Assembly (NCBI GenBank): GCA_003551805.1
Contig: PUNR01000373.1
Span: 1 to 22,303 of the forward strand
Source of the DNA: Loktanella sp.
Lineage (GTDB): Bacteria > Pseudomonadota > Alphaproteobacteria > Rhodobacterales > Rhodobacteraceae
Length of the DNA: 22,303 bases
Direction: 5' to 3'
Part shown: piece by piece, positions 14,219-22,303 of the stretch
How the letters are laid out: each line of letters begins with the position of its first letter
Position numbering within the stretch: the first letter of the stretch is position 1
The notes under the pieces: generated by a model
What the model saw: the letters and a program-made list of their open reading frames with translations, nothing else
Told to the model about the DNA's origin: nothing
Database searches by the model: none
Position numbers and translations under genes: made by a program

Positions 14219-15514
14219 ATGTCTGACCAAACCGCCTCTGCCGCGACGCCCGCGCGCAAGTCCCTGTTCAAAACACTTGAAGTGGATACCCGCCTGCTGG
14301 GCATGATCGGGGCACTTCTGCTGATCTGGGTTGTGTTTCATCTGTGGTCGGACCAGCGGTTCCTGACACCGCGCAACATATTCAACCTGTCGATCCAGAC
14401 CGTATCCGTCGCGATTATGGCGACCGGCATGGTTTTCGTGATCGTCACCCGCCATATTGATTTGTCGGTGGGCGCGCTGCTTGCCACTACCACCGCTGTC
14501 ATGGCGATTACACAAACACAAATTCTGCCGCAGATGTTCGGGCTGGAAATCGGCCATCCGATGATCCCGTGGATCACGATTGCCGCGGGTATCCTTGTCG
14601 GTGCGCTGATTGGCGCGTTTCAGGGCTATCTGATCGGCTATCAGATGATCCCCGCTTTTATCGTGACCTTGGGCGGTCTGCTGATCTGGCGCAACGTCGC
14701 GTGGCACCTGACTAACGGCCAAACGATTGGGCCGCTGGACCAGACGTATATGTTATTTGGCGGCATCAACGGCACGCTGGGCATTTTCTGGAGCTGGGTT
14801 GTCGGCCTGATTGCCGCCGCTGCCGCTGCTGTCGGCATCCTGATGGCGCGCCGCACCAAGATCGGCCATGGCTTTATCGTCAAACCCGTCTGGGCCGAGG
14901 CCGTCGTGATCGCCGTCGTCGTCGCCGCGATCCTTGGATTTGTCGCGGTGCTGAATTCTTACGCCGTGCCTGACCGCGTCATCGCGCGCGAATTTGAACG
15001 CTGGGGCTGTGCCGCTGTCGAAGGCTGCACCGCAGGTTATGGTATCCCTTATTCAGTGCTGCTGCTGATTGCCGTTGCCGTCGTCATGACCATCATCGCA
15101 CAGCGCACGCGCCTTGGCCGCTATATCTTTGCCACTGGCGGCAACCCTGATGCGGCGGAACTGTCGGGCATCAACACCAAGCTGCTGACGGTCAAAATTT
15201 TCGCAATGGTTGGCATGCTTTGTGCGCTGGGCGGCATCGTGGCATCGGCGCGGCTTGGCTATCACACCAACGACATCGGCACGCTGGACGAACTCCGCGT
15301 TATCGCCGCAGCCGTCATCGGTGGCACGGCACTGGCAGGCGGGATCGGCACGATCTATGGCGCGATCATCGGTGCGCTGATTATGCAATCGCTGCAATCG
15401 GGCATGGCGATGGTCGGGGTCGATGCACCTTATCAGAACATTGTTGTGGGCCTTGTGCTGGTCCTCGCCGTCTGGATCGACATCCAGTACCGCAAATACT
15501 CAGGAGCGAAATGA
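14219..15514 (+). CDS. xylH: D-xylose ABC transporter permease
   Basis: This is the inner-membrane channel subunit of the xylose importer, with 431 residues and about ten or eleven hydrophobic helices (BPD_transp_2 family). Family marks are TRHIDLSVGA (77-86), GGNPDAAELSGI (307-318, the ATPase-contact loop) and AVIGGTALAGGIGTIYGAI (365-383). The frame is open back to 14123, but ATG at 14219 is chosen because GGAG lies 7 bases before it and the upstream part overlaps the terminator hairpins. A loop at about 250-276 holds two cysteines (C264 and C270). The stop overlaps the xylG start (ATGA). Confidence 0.95.
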   Translation: MSDQTASAATPARKSLFKTLEVDTRLLGMIGALLLIWVVFHLWSDQRFLTPRNIFNLSIQTVSVAIMATGMVFVIVTRHIDLSVGALLATTTAVMAITQTQILPQMFGLEIGHPMIPWITIAAGILVGALIGAFQGYLIGYQMIPAFIVTLGGLLIWRNVAWHLTNGQTIGPLDQTYMLFGGINGTLGIFWSWVVGLIAAAAAAVGILMARRTKIGHGFIVKPVWAEAVVIAVVVAAILGFVAVLNSYAVPDRVIAREFERWGCAAVEGCTAGYGIPYSVLLLIAVAVVMTIIAQRTRLGRYIFATGGNPDAAELSGINTKLLTVKIFAMVGMLCALGGIVASARLGYHTNDIGTLDELRVIAAAVIGGTALAGGIGTIYGAIIGALIMQSLQSGMAMVGVDAPYQNIVVGLVLVLAVWIDIQYRKYSGAK

Positions 15515-16260
15515 TGACACCCCTAGTGCAAATGAAAGATGTCTCGATCTCGTTCGGCGGGGTCAAGGCGGTGGATCACGTCAGTATCGACCTGTATCCG
15601 GGTGAAGTTGTCGGGCTTTTGGGTCACAACGGTGCCGGTAAATCAACGCTGATCAAGATCCTGTCCGGTGCCTACAAGATGGATTCAGGCGAGATCTGGG
15701 TCGAAGGCAAGAAGGTTGATTTCCAATCGCCGCGCGACAGCCGCGACCACAATATCGAGACGATCTATCAGACACTGGCGCTGGCCGATAACCTTGATGC
15801 GGCATCCAATCTGTTTCTGGGCCGCGAATTGACGACACCTTTCGGTTTCGTCGATGACGGGCGGCAGGAATCCGAGACGCGCAAAATCATGGCGCGCCTC
15901 AACCCCAATTTCAAGAAACTGAAAGAACCGGTATCGGCCCTATCGGGCGGTCAACGCCAGTCGGTCGCCATCGCGCGGGCGGTCTATTTCAAGGCCAAGA
16001 TCCTGATCATGGACGAACCGACCGCCGCGTTGGGTGTGCACGAAACCAAAATGGTTGCGGACCTTATCAAGGAACTGAAAGCCCAAGGCTTGGGCATTTT
16101 CCTGATCAGCCACGACACCCGCGAGATGATGGAGCTTTGCGACCGTGTATCCGTGATGAAGAACGGGCAGGTCGTTGGCACCGAACGGGTGGAAGATGTG
16201 ACCGAAGATGACATCCTGTCGATGATCATTCTGGGTAAGAATCCAAAGAAAGCAGCCTGA
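15511..16260 (+). CDS. xylG: D-xylose ABC transporter ATP-binding protein (single ABC domain)
   Basis: This ATPase subunit drives xylose import. It has 249 residues with one complete nucleotide-binding domain: Walker A GHNGAGKS (38-45), signature LSGGQ (144-148), Walker B ILIMDEP (164-170) and switch histidine H201. E. coli XylG is about twice as long, with two fused ABC domains. This protein must work as a homodimer, like FrcA-type ATPases. I see no sign of truncation: the C-terminus ends normally and xylB follows at once. Two ATGs in tandem (15511 and 15514) are possible starts. The first overlaps the xylH stop by 4 bases, and AGGAG at 15502-15506 serves either. Confidence 0.93.
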   Translation: MMTPLVQMKDVSISFGGVKAVDHVSIDLYPGEVVGLLGHNGAGKSTLIKILSGAYKMDSGEIWVEGKKVDFQSPRDSRDHNIETIYQTLALADNLDAASNLFLGRELTTPFGFVDDGRQESETRKIMARLNPNFKKLKEPVSALSGGQRQSVAIARAVYFKAKILIMDEPTAALGVHETKMVADLIKELKAQGLGIFLISHDTREMMELCDRVSVMKNGQVVGTERVEDVTEDDILSMIILGKNPKKAA

Positions 16261-17699
16261 TGTTTATTGGTCTCGATCTGGGCACATCCGGCCTGAAAGC
16301 AATTTTGATAGACGTCAATCAATCTATCCTGGCCGAGGCTTCGGCCCCGTTAGAGGCAGTGCGCCCCGAAAGCGGCTGGTCCGAACAGGCCCCCGCTACC
16401 TGGCTTGATGCCACCGACGCCGTGATGCGCGAACTAGCTTCACAAGTGTCGCTGGGGGACGTTAAGGCCATTGGCCTGTCGGGCCAGATGCACGGCGCGA
16501 CCTTGCTGGATGAAAATGACGAGGTGCTGCGCCCCTGCATCCTGTGGAACGACACCCGCTCTGCGGTTGAGGCGGCGGCGCTGGACGCCGACCCGCGGTT
16601 CCGCGCGCTGACCGGCAATATCGTGTTTCCGGGGTTCACTGCGCCGAAACTCGCATGGGTCGCGAAGCATGAACCAGCGATCTTTGCAAAGGTTGCCCGT
16701 GTGTTGCTGCCCAAGGATTACCTGCGCCTTTGGCTGACGGGCGAGGCGGTGGCGGAAATGTCGGATGCCGCTGGCACGAGCTGGCTGGATGTCGCCAAGC
16801 GCGACTGGTCCGACGAATTACTGGAGGCCACGAACCTCAGTCGCGCACAGATGCCGCGTCTCGTGGAAGGTTCTGAAGTGTCGGGGCAGGTGCGTGATGC
16901 GCTGGCCACCCGCTGGGGCCTGCCGCGCGGTGTGGTCGTGGCGGGCGGCGGCGGTGACAATGCGGCCAGTGCCGTGGGTGTCGGCGTGGTCAAAGCGGGC
17001 GATGCATTCGTGTCGCTCGGCACGTCCGGTGTGCTGTTTGCCGCTAGCGATGCCTACAATCCTGACGCCGCCAGTGCCGTGCATACGTTCTGCCACGCCT
17101 TGCCTGATACTTGGCACCAGATGGGCGTCATCCTTGCCGCCGCCGATGCGCTGAACTGGTTTGCGCGTGTGGCGGACAAACCCGCTGCGACGCTGACAGG
17201 TAGCCTTGGCGCGTTGCAGGCACCGGGAAAGCCACTGTTCCTGCCCTACCTTGGCGGTGAACGGACCCCGCATAACGACGCGGCGATCCGTGGCGCATTC
17301 CTGCATCTGGATCACGCAACCGACACCAAAGCGATGGCCCGCGCCGTGCTGGAAGGTGTCACCCACGCGATCCGCGATTGCCATGATGCGCTGACCAGCA
17401 CCGGCACCAAGATCAACCGCCTTATCGCCGTGGGCGGTGGGTCGCGGTCGGATTATTGGGTGCAAGCGATTGCCACATCGCTCGACCTGCCGATCGAACT
17501 GCCTGTCGCGGGTGATTTCGGCGGCGCCTTCGGGGCTGCCCGCCTTGGCCTGATGGCCGCAACAGGGGCAGGGGCCGAGATTGCGACGGCCCCCAAGATC
17601 GCCCGCACCATCGACCCTGACACCAAACTGACCGCGGCCTTTGCCGAGGCCCATGCGCGTTACCGCGCCAGCTATACCGCTCTGAAAGGACTGACATGA
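16260..17699 (+). CDS. xylB: Xylulokinase
   Basis: XylB phosphorylates D-xylulose with ATP to D-xylulose 5-phosphate (EC 2.7.1.17), which enters the pentose phosphate pathway. It is a cytoplasmic FGGY-family kinase of 479 residues, the normal length. Visible marks are DLGTSGLKA (6-14), GLSGQMHGATLLD (72-84), the general-base aspartate D233 in GGGGDNAASAVG, and the C-terminal GGGSRSDYWVQ block (392-402). The ATG shares its A with the xylG stop (TGATG), and the stop overlaps xylA (ATGA). It is therefore translated as part of a coupled unit. Confidence 0.97.
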   Translation: MFIGLDLGTSGLKAILIDVNQSILAEASAPLEAVRPESGWSEQAPATWLDATDAVMRELASQVSLGDVKAIGLSGQMHGATLLDENDEVLRPCILWNDTRSAVEAAALDADPRFRALTGNIVFPGFTAPKLAWVAKHEPAIFAKVARVLLPKDYLRLWLTGEAVAEMSDAAGTSWLDVAKRDWSDELLEATNLSRAQMPRLVEGSEVSGQVRDALATRWGLPRGVVVAGGGGDNAASAVGVGVVKAGDAFVSLGTSGVLFAASDAYNPDAASAVHTFCHALPDTWHQMGVILAAADALNWFARVADKPAATLTGSLGALQAPGKPLFLPYLGGERTPHNDAAIRGAFLHLDHATDTKAMARAVLEGVTHAIRDCHDALTSTGTKINRLIAVGGGSRSDYWVQAIATSLDLPIELPVAGDFGGAFGAARLGLMAATGAGAEIATAPKIARTIDPDTKLTAAFAEAHARYRASYTALKGLT

Positions 17700-18997
17700 C
17701 CGATTTTTTCAAAGACATCCCCGCCATCAAATACGAAGGCCCGGACAGCGACAATGATTTCGCCTTCCGCCATTACAACCCCGACGAGGTCGTGATGGGC
17801 AAGACGCTGAAGGATCACCTGCGTTTCGCCGCCGCCTATTGGCACAGCTTCGCCTGGCCCGGCGGTGACCCTTTCGGCGGACAGACCTTTGACCGCCCGT
17901 GGTTCAAAGACACGATGGAGGCCGCCAAGCTGAAAGCCGATGTCGCGTTCGAGATGTTCCAGATCCTGAACGTGCCTTACTTCTGTTTCCACGACGCTGA
18001 TGTGCGCCCTGAGGGAAACAGCTTTGCGGAAAACACCCGCAATCTGGAAGAGATCGTCGATTACTTTGCCGAAAAGATGGATGCGACCGGCGTCAAACTG
18101 CTGTGGGGCACGGCCAACCTGTTCTCGCACAAGCGCTTCATGTCGGGTGCGGCGACGAACCCTGACCCTGATGTGTTCGCCTTCTCTGCCGCCACGATCA
18201 AGACCTGCATGGATGCGACCATGAAACTGGGCGGCGAAAACTATGTCCTTTGGGGCGGGCGCGAAGGCTATGAGACGCTGCTCAACACCGACATGGGCCG
18301 CGAACGCGCGCAGGCGGGCCGGATGTTGCAGATGGTCGTCGATTACAAGCACAAGATGGGCTTTAAAGGTGCGATCCTGATCGAACCGAAACCGCAGGAA
18401 CCGACCAAGCACCAGTATGACTACGATGTCGCCACCGTTTACGGCTTCCTGAAGGAATTCGGGCTGGAAGGCGAGGTCCAGATGAACATCGAACAGGGCC
18501 ATGCCATTTTGGCAGGTCATTCGTTCGAACATGAACTGGCCATGGCGCGGGAATTGGGGATTTTCGGGTCCATCGACATGAACCGCAACGATTACCAGTC
18601 CGGCTGGGACACCGACCAGTTCCCGAACAACGTGCCTGAAATGGCGCTGGCCTATTACGAAGTGTTGCGTGCAGGTGGCTTCACCACCGGCGGCACCAAT
18701 TTCGACGCCAAATTGCGCCGCCAGAGCCTTGATGCAGAGGATCTGATCCTTGCGCATGTTGGTGGCATGGATGCCTGTGCTGCGGGTCTGAAAGCCGCCG
18801 CTGCAATGCTGGAAGATGGCAAGCTGGAAGCAGCGCGCAACGAACGCTATGCAGGTTGGGACACCGACGCTGGTAAGGCGTTGCTGAACAGCGATCTTGA
18901 TGCGATCACTGCCAAGGTCCAGTCGGACGGGATCAACCCCGAACCACGTTCGGGCCGTCAGGAACGGTTGGAAAATCTGGTGAACCGCTACCTCTAA
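17696..18997 (+). CDS. xylA: Xylose isomerase
   Basis: XylA converts D-xylose to D-xylulose in the cytoplasm using two divalent metals (EC 5.3.1.5). It has 433 residues and is a class II enzyme by length. Conserved features are the catalytic FHDAD (98-102, H99 and D102), WGGREGYE (186-193), the metal and substrate residues in EPKPQEPTKHQYD (230-242), NIEQGHA (264-270) and WDTDQFPN (304-311). AAAGGA lies 5 bases before ATG, and the start overlaps the xylB stop. Its presence with XylB shows the isomerase route rather than the oxidative Weimberg/Dahms route. Confidence 0.98.
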   Translation: MTDFFKDIPAIKYEGPDSDNDFAFRHYNPDEVVMGKTLKDHLRFAAAYWHSFAWPGGDPFGGQTFDRPWFKDTMEAAKLKADVAFEMFQILNVPYFCFHDADVRPEGNSFAENTRNLEEIVDYFAEKMDATGVKLLWGTANLFSHKRFMSGAATNPDPDVFAFSAATIKTCMDATMKLGGENYVLWGGREGYETLLNTDMGRERAQAGRMLQMVVDYKHKMGFKGAILIEPKPQEPTKHQYDYDVATVYGFLKEFGLEGEVQMNIEQGHAILAGHSFEHELAMARELGIFGSIDMNRNDYQSGWDTDQFPNNVPEMALAYYEVLRAGGFTTGGTNFDAKLRRQSLDAEDLILAHVGGMDACAAGLKAAAAMLEDGKLEAARNERYAGWDTDAGKALLNSDLDAITAKVQSDGINPEPRSGRQERLENLVNRYL

Positions 18998-19018
18998 ACG
19001 CCTTGTGCGCTTGGCAAG

Positions 19019-19045
19019 GGTGCTGCTAGTCTCGGCGGCACCTTT
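19019..19045 (+). terminator. Possible terminator after xylA
   Basis: GGTGCTGCT (19019-19027) pairs with GGCGGCACC (19034-19042), including two G-U pairs, around a 6-base loop, followed by only three T. It sits 21 bases after the xylA stop. The tail is weak, so some read-through into the next gene is likely. Confidence 0.35.
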
Positions 19046-19059
19046 GCAGGCGCAACATC

Positions 19060-20013
19060 ATGATCCGTACCGTTTTAAAGTCGCTTGGGCGCAAATATAT
19101 GGATGTGTCCTTGCGCACTGGCGCGGGGCATATCGTGCGGATCGTGGAACGCCCCGGCCTGTGGATGGATGATGCAACGCTGGCCGGTTTCAGCGCTCAT
19201 CTACGGAACATTGCCGCGCGGACCTTGCCGGCGGGCGCGCTGACTTACGGCGTGTTTTCCGGCGACAAGGCACGCATGGGCGATGTCATCATCACACTGG
19301 TGTGCCGCGCTGACGGTACGCCCATCGCCTTCAACGCGCTCGCGATCATGCAGATCGACACCGTGCCGCACCCGACAGAGGTGCTGCATCTGGGCCTTGT
19401 GATGGTGGACCCTGACGAGAGGTCGAAGAACCTGTCTTGGGTGCTTTATGGCCTGACCTGTTTTCTGGTGTTCTTTCGCCGCCAGTTCCGGCCTGTCTGG
19501 ATTTCGAACGTGACGCAGGTGCCTGCGGTTGTCGGCATGGTGTCGGGCATGTTTTCCGATGTCTGGCCCGGCCCGCGGTCCGATCGGCGCACGCTGAACC
19601 ATTTGCTGCTGGCGCGTCAGATCATGGACAGCCAGCGGCATGTCTTTGGCGTCGGCCCCGATGCCCGCTTTGACGAGGACCGCTTTGTTATTGAGGACGC
19701 CTATACCGGTGGATCGGATGATCTCAAAAAGACATGGGATAGCGCCCCGAAACACCGCGACGCCCGCTACAACAATTTTTGCGCCGATATGCTGGATTAC
19801 GACCGCGGGGATGACCTGTTGCAGCTGGGCCGCATGGATCTGGCAGCAATGCGGACCTATCTGGCGCGCGAAGTGCCGAAATCCGCGATGCTTGGCCTGC
19901 TTGTGACCGCCGCATTGGTCGGTTTGCGCCGCGTCATCCTGCCCGCGATCCATTGGGCTGACAGCCGTAAAAGCTGGGCCACGTTGCGCCCCTACAAAGA
20001 CAGCGCCCCGTGA
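19060..20013 (+). CDS. Unrecognised protein with a GNAT-like motif
   Basis: A 317-residue protein I cannot name. Residues about 60-165 look like a GNAT acyltransferase core. A strand pattern is followed by HLGLVMVDPDERSKNLSWV (110-128), which resembles the acyl-CoA-binding motif A (VxPxxRxxGxG) but lacks its glycines. A hydrophobic helix (131-140) and WISNVTQVPAVVG (147-159) follow. The second half is polar, and a hydrophobic segment lies at about 276-298, possibly a membrane anchor. No signal peptide is seen. The stop overlaps the next gene's GTG by 4 bases, so the two are coupled. An acyl or lipid transferase role is only an inference. Confidence 0.75.
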   Translation: MIRTVLKSLGRKYMDVSLRTGAGHIVRIVERPGLWMDDATLAGFSAHLRNIAARTLPAGALTYGVFSGDKARMGDVIITLVCRADGTPIAFNALAIMQIDTVPHPTEVLHLGLVMVDPDERSKNLSWVLYGLTCFLVFFRRQFRPVWISNVTQVPAVVGMVSGMFSDVWPGPRSDRRTLNHLLLARQIMDSQRHVFGVGPDARFDEDRFVIEDAYTGGSDDLKKTWDSAPKHRDARYNNFCADMLDYDRGDDLLQLGRMDLAAMRTYLAREVPKSAMLGLLVTAALVGLRRVILPAIHWADSRKSWATLRPYKDSAP

Positions 20014-21218
20014 TTGCTGCCGCACCTGTGCTGATCCAACTGTTTTTGTCGGCGGCGGCTTTGGTCGGGCTGGTTGTGTTGCAAAACGTGTTGGTCAGGC
20101 GCGATCAATGGGACCCGATCAACCGGCGGTTCCTGTTCGGGATCCGTGTCACCATGCTGCTGTTTGCAGGCCGCATCCTTGCCAGCATCACCGGGATCGA
20201 GGCATTTCGCGTGCTGGTTCTGCTGGCCGCCGCGCTGATCCCGCTGGGCGTGCTTTTGCTGACCGAAGGCTTGCTGCGCCGCCATGCGCCGCCTTTGATC
20301 AAGCTGCTGGTTGGCGGCGGCGCTGTCGCGTTCGGCATATCCGCGCTATGGTATTCCGACAGCATCGACCCCGCGCGGCTGTTTGCCTTGCTGGGGTTCC
20401 AGACCATGGGGTTTGTGTTATCGGGCTGGATGGTCGTCACCCGTGACCAAACGCAATTATCGCGATCCGAAAACGCGCTGGTTGTGCGGCTGGGCTTGTC
20501 GCTGCTGCTGTTCATTCCGCTGGCTGCGGGGGATTTTCTGCTACTGTATTTCGGGCTGCCGATTCAGTTTTCGGCGCTTGGTGTGCTGATCTTGTGCTGG
20601 CTAGCAATCGGGTTGGGGCGCACGCATCAGGGGCATCGCGCCACGCTGACCAATCTGGGTGTCATGATCGTGGCGGCTGTGGGTGTCGGTGGCATGGTCG
20701 CGTTTCTGGGACAGTTGGGCTGGGACGATGCGTTGCTGTGCATCGCGGCGATCATGGCGGTCCTGTTCGTTGTGGCGATCCTGAACGATGCCCGCGCTTT
20801 GCAACACGAAGACCAAAGTCTTGGCCTGCTGCGCTATCTGGCGACGGCGCAGACCGATGATCCGATGGTGTTCCTGCGCGATCTGCAAAACCATCCGCTG
20901 GTCGAAGGCGCTGTGGTGGTGAACGAGACCAGCCTGACCGGATTGCAAGACGATGTGCTGGACCGTATCTTTGCCGCAAGCCCCGTCTTGCGACGCAGCG
21001 ATCCACCATATCTGGGACCGGTGGCGGATGACCACATCGCCTATTTGTTCGAACGCTATGCCGCGACCCATGTCATCCTTGCCATGCCGCGCCCAAGGGT
21101 GTTGATTGCGCTTTCAATGCCGTCGCTGGGTCTGTCGCCAGCGGCAGAGCTGGAATTGCAGGTGGTGCAGCGGATAGCCGCACTTTTGGCACGCAATAAC
21201 GAGGTCGGAAATGGATAA
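20010..21218 (+). CDS. Unrecognised polytopic membrane protein with a cytoplasmic domain
   Basis: A 402-residue protein of unknown function. About nine hydrophobic segments (near 5-27, 44-62, 66-88, 97-115, 122-143, 158-180, 186-203, 213-234 and 240-258) are followed by a soluble C-terminal region (260-402). The alternating beta/alpha pattern of that region could be a GAF-like sensor domain. I see no histidine kinase, GGDEF or methyl-acceptor motif, so an output function is absent or unfamiliar. The start is GTG at 20010, inside the GTGA overlap with the preceding gene. The end overlaps the glycerate kinase gene by 8 bases. Confidence 0.75.
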   Translation: MIAAAPVLIQLFLSAAALVGLVVLQNVLVRRDQWDPINRRFLFGIRVTMLLFAGRILASITGIEAFRVLVLLAAALIPLGVLLLTEGLLRRHAPPLIKLLVGGGAVAFGISALWYSDSIDPARLFALLGFQTMGFVLSGWMVVTRDQTQLSRSENALVVRLGLSLLLFIPLAAGDFLLLYFGLPIQFSALGVLILCWLAIGLGRTHQGHRATLTNLGVMIVAAVGVGGMVAFLGQLGWDDALLCIAAIMAVLFVVAILNDARALQHEDQSLGLLRYLATAQTDDPMVFLRDLQNHPLVEGAVVVNETSLTGLQDDVLDRIFAASPVLRRSDPPYLGPVADDHIAYLFERYAATHVILAMPRPRVLIALSMPSLGLSPAAELELQVVQRIAALLARNNEVGNG

Positions 21219-22303
21219 TGCAAGCAGCACGGCACGGCGGATCTTTGATGCAGGCGTGCAGGCGGCTGATCCGGTTGCCGCCGTCACGCGGCATCTGGAT
21301 GATGTGCCAGCCCCGGCGCTAATTATTGCAGTGGGCAAGGCCGCAGGTGGTATGGCGCAGGCCGCAACCGCACTGTTCCACGATGTGCCGGTACTGGTCG
21401 TGACAAATTACGAAAACGCCCGACCTTTGGAAGGTGCCAAGGTCTACGCCGCAGGCCATCCGGTACCCGATGACAACGGGGCAGCAGCGGCCAAGGCGGT
21501 AATCGCCGCGCTGCAAGGTGCCGGTGGTCCGGTCCTGGCGCTGATTTCCGGCGGTGGGTCGGCTTTGCTGCCTGCCCCTGCGGGAACGTTGACGCTGGCT
21601 GATAAAATCGCGGTGAATACCCTGCTGCTGGGCGCGGGCCTTGATATCCGCGACATGAACCTGATCCGCCAGCAATTGTCGGATATCAAAGGCGGTGGGT
21701 TCCTGCGGCATGCTGCCCCGCACAAAGTGACTGCATTGATCCTGTCAGATGTGGTGGGCGACGATCTGGCAGCCATCGCCAGTGGTCCGACAGTCGGGCC
21801 AATCGGCACGGCGGCGCAGGCGGTGGCGCTTTTGCAAGGCGCAGGTATCTGGGCCCGCGTGCCAGCGGCGGTGCGCGATCATCTGGCGCAAGACCGTCCC
21901 GCCGATACCTTGCCGGAAGCCCGCAATATCCTGATCGGGTCCAACCGGCAAAGCGTCGCGGCTATGGCGCAGGCGGCAGGTGATGGCCGTGTGATCCCAG
22001 ATCCGGTGACCGGTGACGTCGGTGCGGCGGCCAAGCTGATTTGCGATCAGGCAGGCGAAGGGATCACGCTTTGGGGCGGTGAAACGACGGTGGTGCTACA
22101 AGGCACCGGACGCGGCGGGCGCAATCAGGAACTGGCCTTGCGCATCGCACTTGAGGCGCGCGCGCGTGGCTGGCGGGACTGGGTCTGTCTGCAAGGCGGC
22201 ACCGACGGGCGCGACGGGCCGACAGATGCCGCAGGCGGGATCGTGGATCAGAATACATTGGCACGGATCGACGATGTGACTGGGCTGTTGGCCAACAACG
22301 ACA
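21211..22303 (+). CDS. Glycerate 2-kinase, MOFRL family (cut by window edge)
   Basis: A GckA/TtuD-type kinase that phosphorylates D-glycerate with ATP to 2-phosphoglycerate, linking glyoxylate or tartronate metabolism to glycolysis. The 364 residues in the window are most of the usual 400-430. Motifs are VGKAAGGM (41-48, K43), SGGGSALL (113-120), LSDVVGDD (178-185), GGRNQELAL (302-310) and the MOFRL GGTDGRDGPTDAAGG (329-343). The usual RKHLSxIKGGRLA stretch reads RQQLSDIKGGGFL here (153-165), so two basic residues are replaced. GAGG lies 6 bases before ATG, and the start overlaps the preceding stop by 8 bases. The missing 3' end is only the window edge. Confidence 0.94.
   Translation, partial: MDNASSTARRIFDAGVQAADPVAAVTRHLDDVPAPALIIAVGKAAGGMAQAATALFHDVPVLVVTNYENARPLEGAKVYAAGHPVPDDNGAAAAKAVIAALQGAGGPVLALISGGGSALLPAPAGTLTLADKIAVNTLLLGAGLDIRDMNLIRQQLSDIKGGGFLRHAAPHKVTALILSDVVGDDLAAIASGPTVGPIGTAAQAVALLQGAGIWARVPAAVRDHLAQDRPADTLPEARNILIGSNRQSVAAMAQAAGDGRVIPDPVTGDVGAAAKLICDQAGEGITLWGGETTVVLQGTGRGGRNQELALRIALEARARGWRDWVCLQGGTDGRDGPTDAAGGIVDQNTLARIDDVTGLLANND

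Noticed and set aside
13250..14722. A 490-codon open frame on the minus strand opposite xylF and xylH
   Set aside because: It is antisense to two well-supported genes, runs through the intergenic hairpins, and its His/Gln/Arg-rich composition is typical of the shadow frame of GC-rich codon bias. No recognisable domain or ribosome-binding site is seen.
15511..16260. xylG as a pseudogene because it is half the E. coli length
   Set aside because: All ABC motifs are present once in the correct order, the C-terminus is natural, and both ends overlap adjacent genes in the manner of an intact operon.
17672..18757. A 361-codon open frame on the minus strand opposite xylA
   Set aside because: xylA has all catalytic motifs in the other direction. 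The shadow frame is rich in Arg/His/Val and has no domain.
1..22303. CRISPR array, phage or transposon content
   Set aside because: No spaced direct repeats, transposase, integrase or terminal inverted repeats were found on reading the window.

Overview
The window is chromosomal DNA from an alphaproteobacterium, most probably a marine Rhodobacteraceae/Roseobacter-group species. The evidence is a high G+C coding bias, a CtaD N-terminus of the Rhodobacter/Paracoccus type, a complete divergent xylose cluster with a ROK-type regulator, and lineage-typical DUF3422 and DUF2306 proteins. I see no phage, transposase, CRISPR array or integrase. Nearly all the DNA is coding, and no gene-free gap exceeds about 215 bp.

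Left part (1-2700). A cytochrome c oxidase subunit I gene (ctaD) runs off the left edge. Beside it on the same strand are lipB (octanoyltransferase for lipoate assembly) and, 3 bp upstream of lipB, a membrane-anchored LytTR regulator. Divergent from the regulator is a small DUF2306 membrane protein. A tRNA-Leu(GAG) follows at 2741-2827.

Middle part (2900-8800). A minus-strand run carries a secreted DUF3108-like protein, a two-HKD phospholipase D/cardiolipin synthase, an FAD/NAD(P)-binding protein that overlaps it by 14 bp, and an RluE-type 23S rRNA pseudouridine synthase. A DUF3422 protein with a C-terminal membrane anchor lies on the plus strand.

Periplasmic redox pair (8818-11589). A di-haem cytochrome c peroxidase/MauG-family enzyme converges on a secreted FG-GAP/ASPIC (CRTAC1-like) beta-propeller, and their 3' ends overlap by 30 bp. 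The propeller gene is coupled by a 4-bp overlap to the xylose-cluster regulator. This links a sugar regulator, a secreted propeller and a possible modifying peroxidase.

Xylose region (11586-18997). A ROK-family repressor is divergent from xylF-xylH-xylG-xylB-xylA. XylF, XylH and XylG import D-xylose, XylA isomerises it to xylulose, and XylB phosphorylates xylulose to xylulose 5-phosphate. The last four genes overlap or abut. Two strong GC-rich hairpins separate xylF from xylH. The 212-bp divergent promoter region is AT-rich and has two similar TGAATT-containing boxes placed over the two predicted promoters.

Right part (19060-22303). Three plus-strand genes are tightly coupled: an unrecognised protein with a GNAT-like motif, an unrecognised protein with about nine membrane segments, and the start of a MOFRL-family glycerate 2-kinase that runs off the right edge. 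The first two are the least understood genes here.

Most of the window is ordinary metabolism. The best candidates for something undescribed are the ROK / CRTAC1 / di-haem peroxidase arrangement and the two unknown genes coupled to the glycerate kinase.
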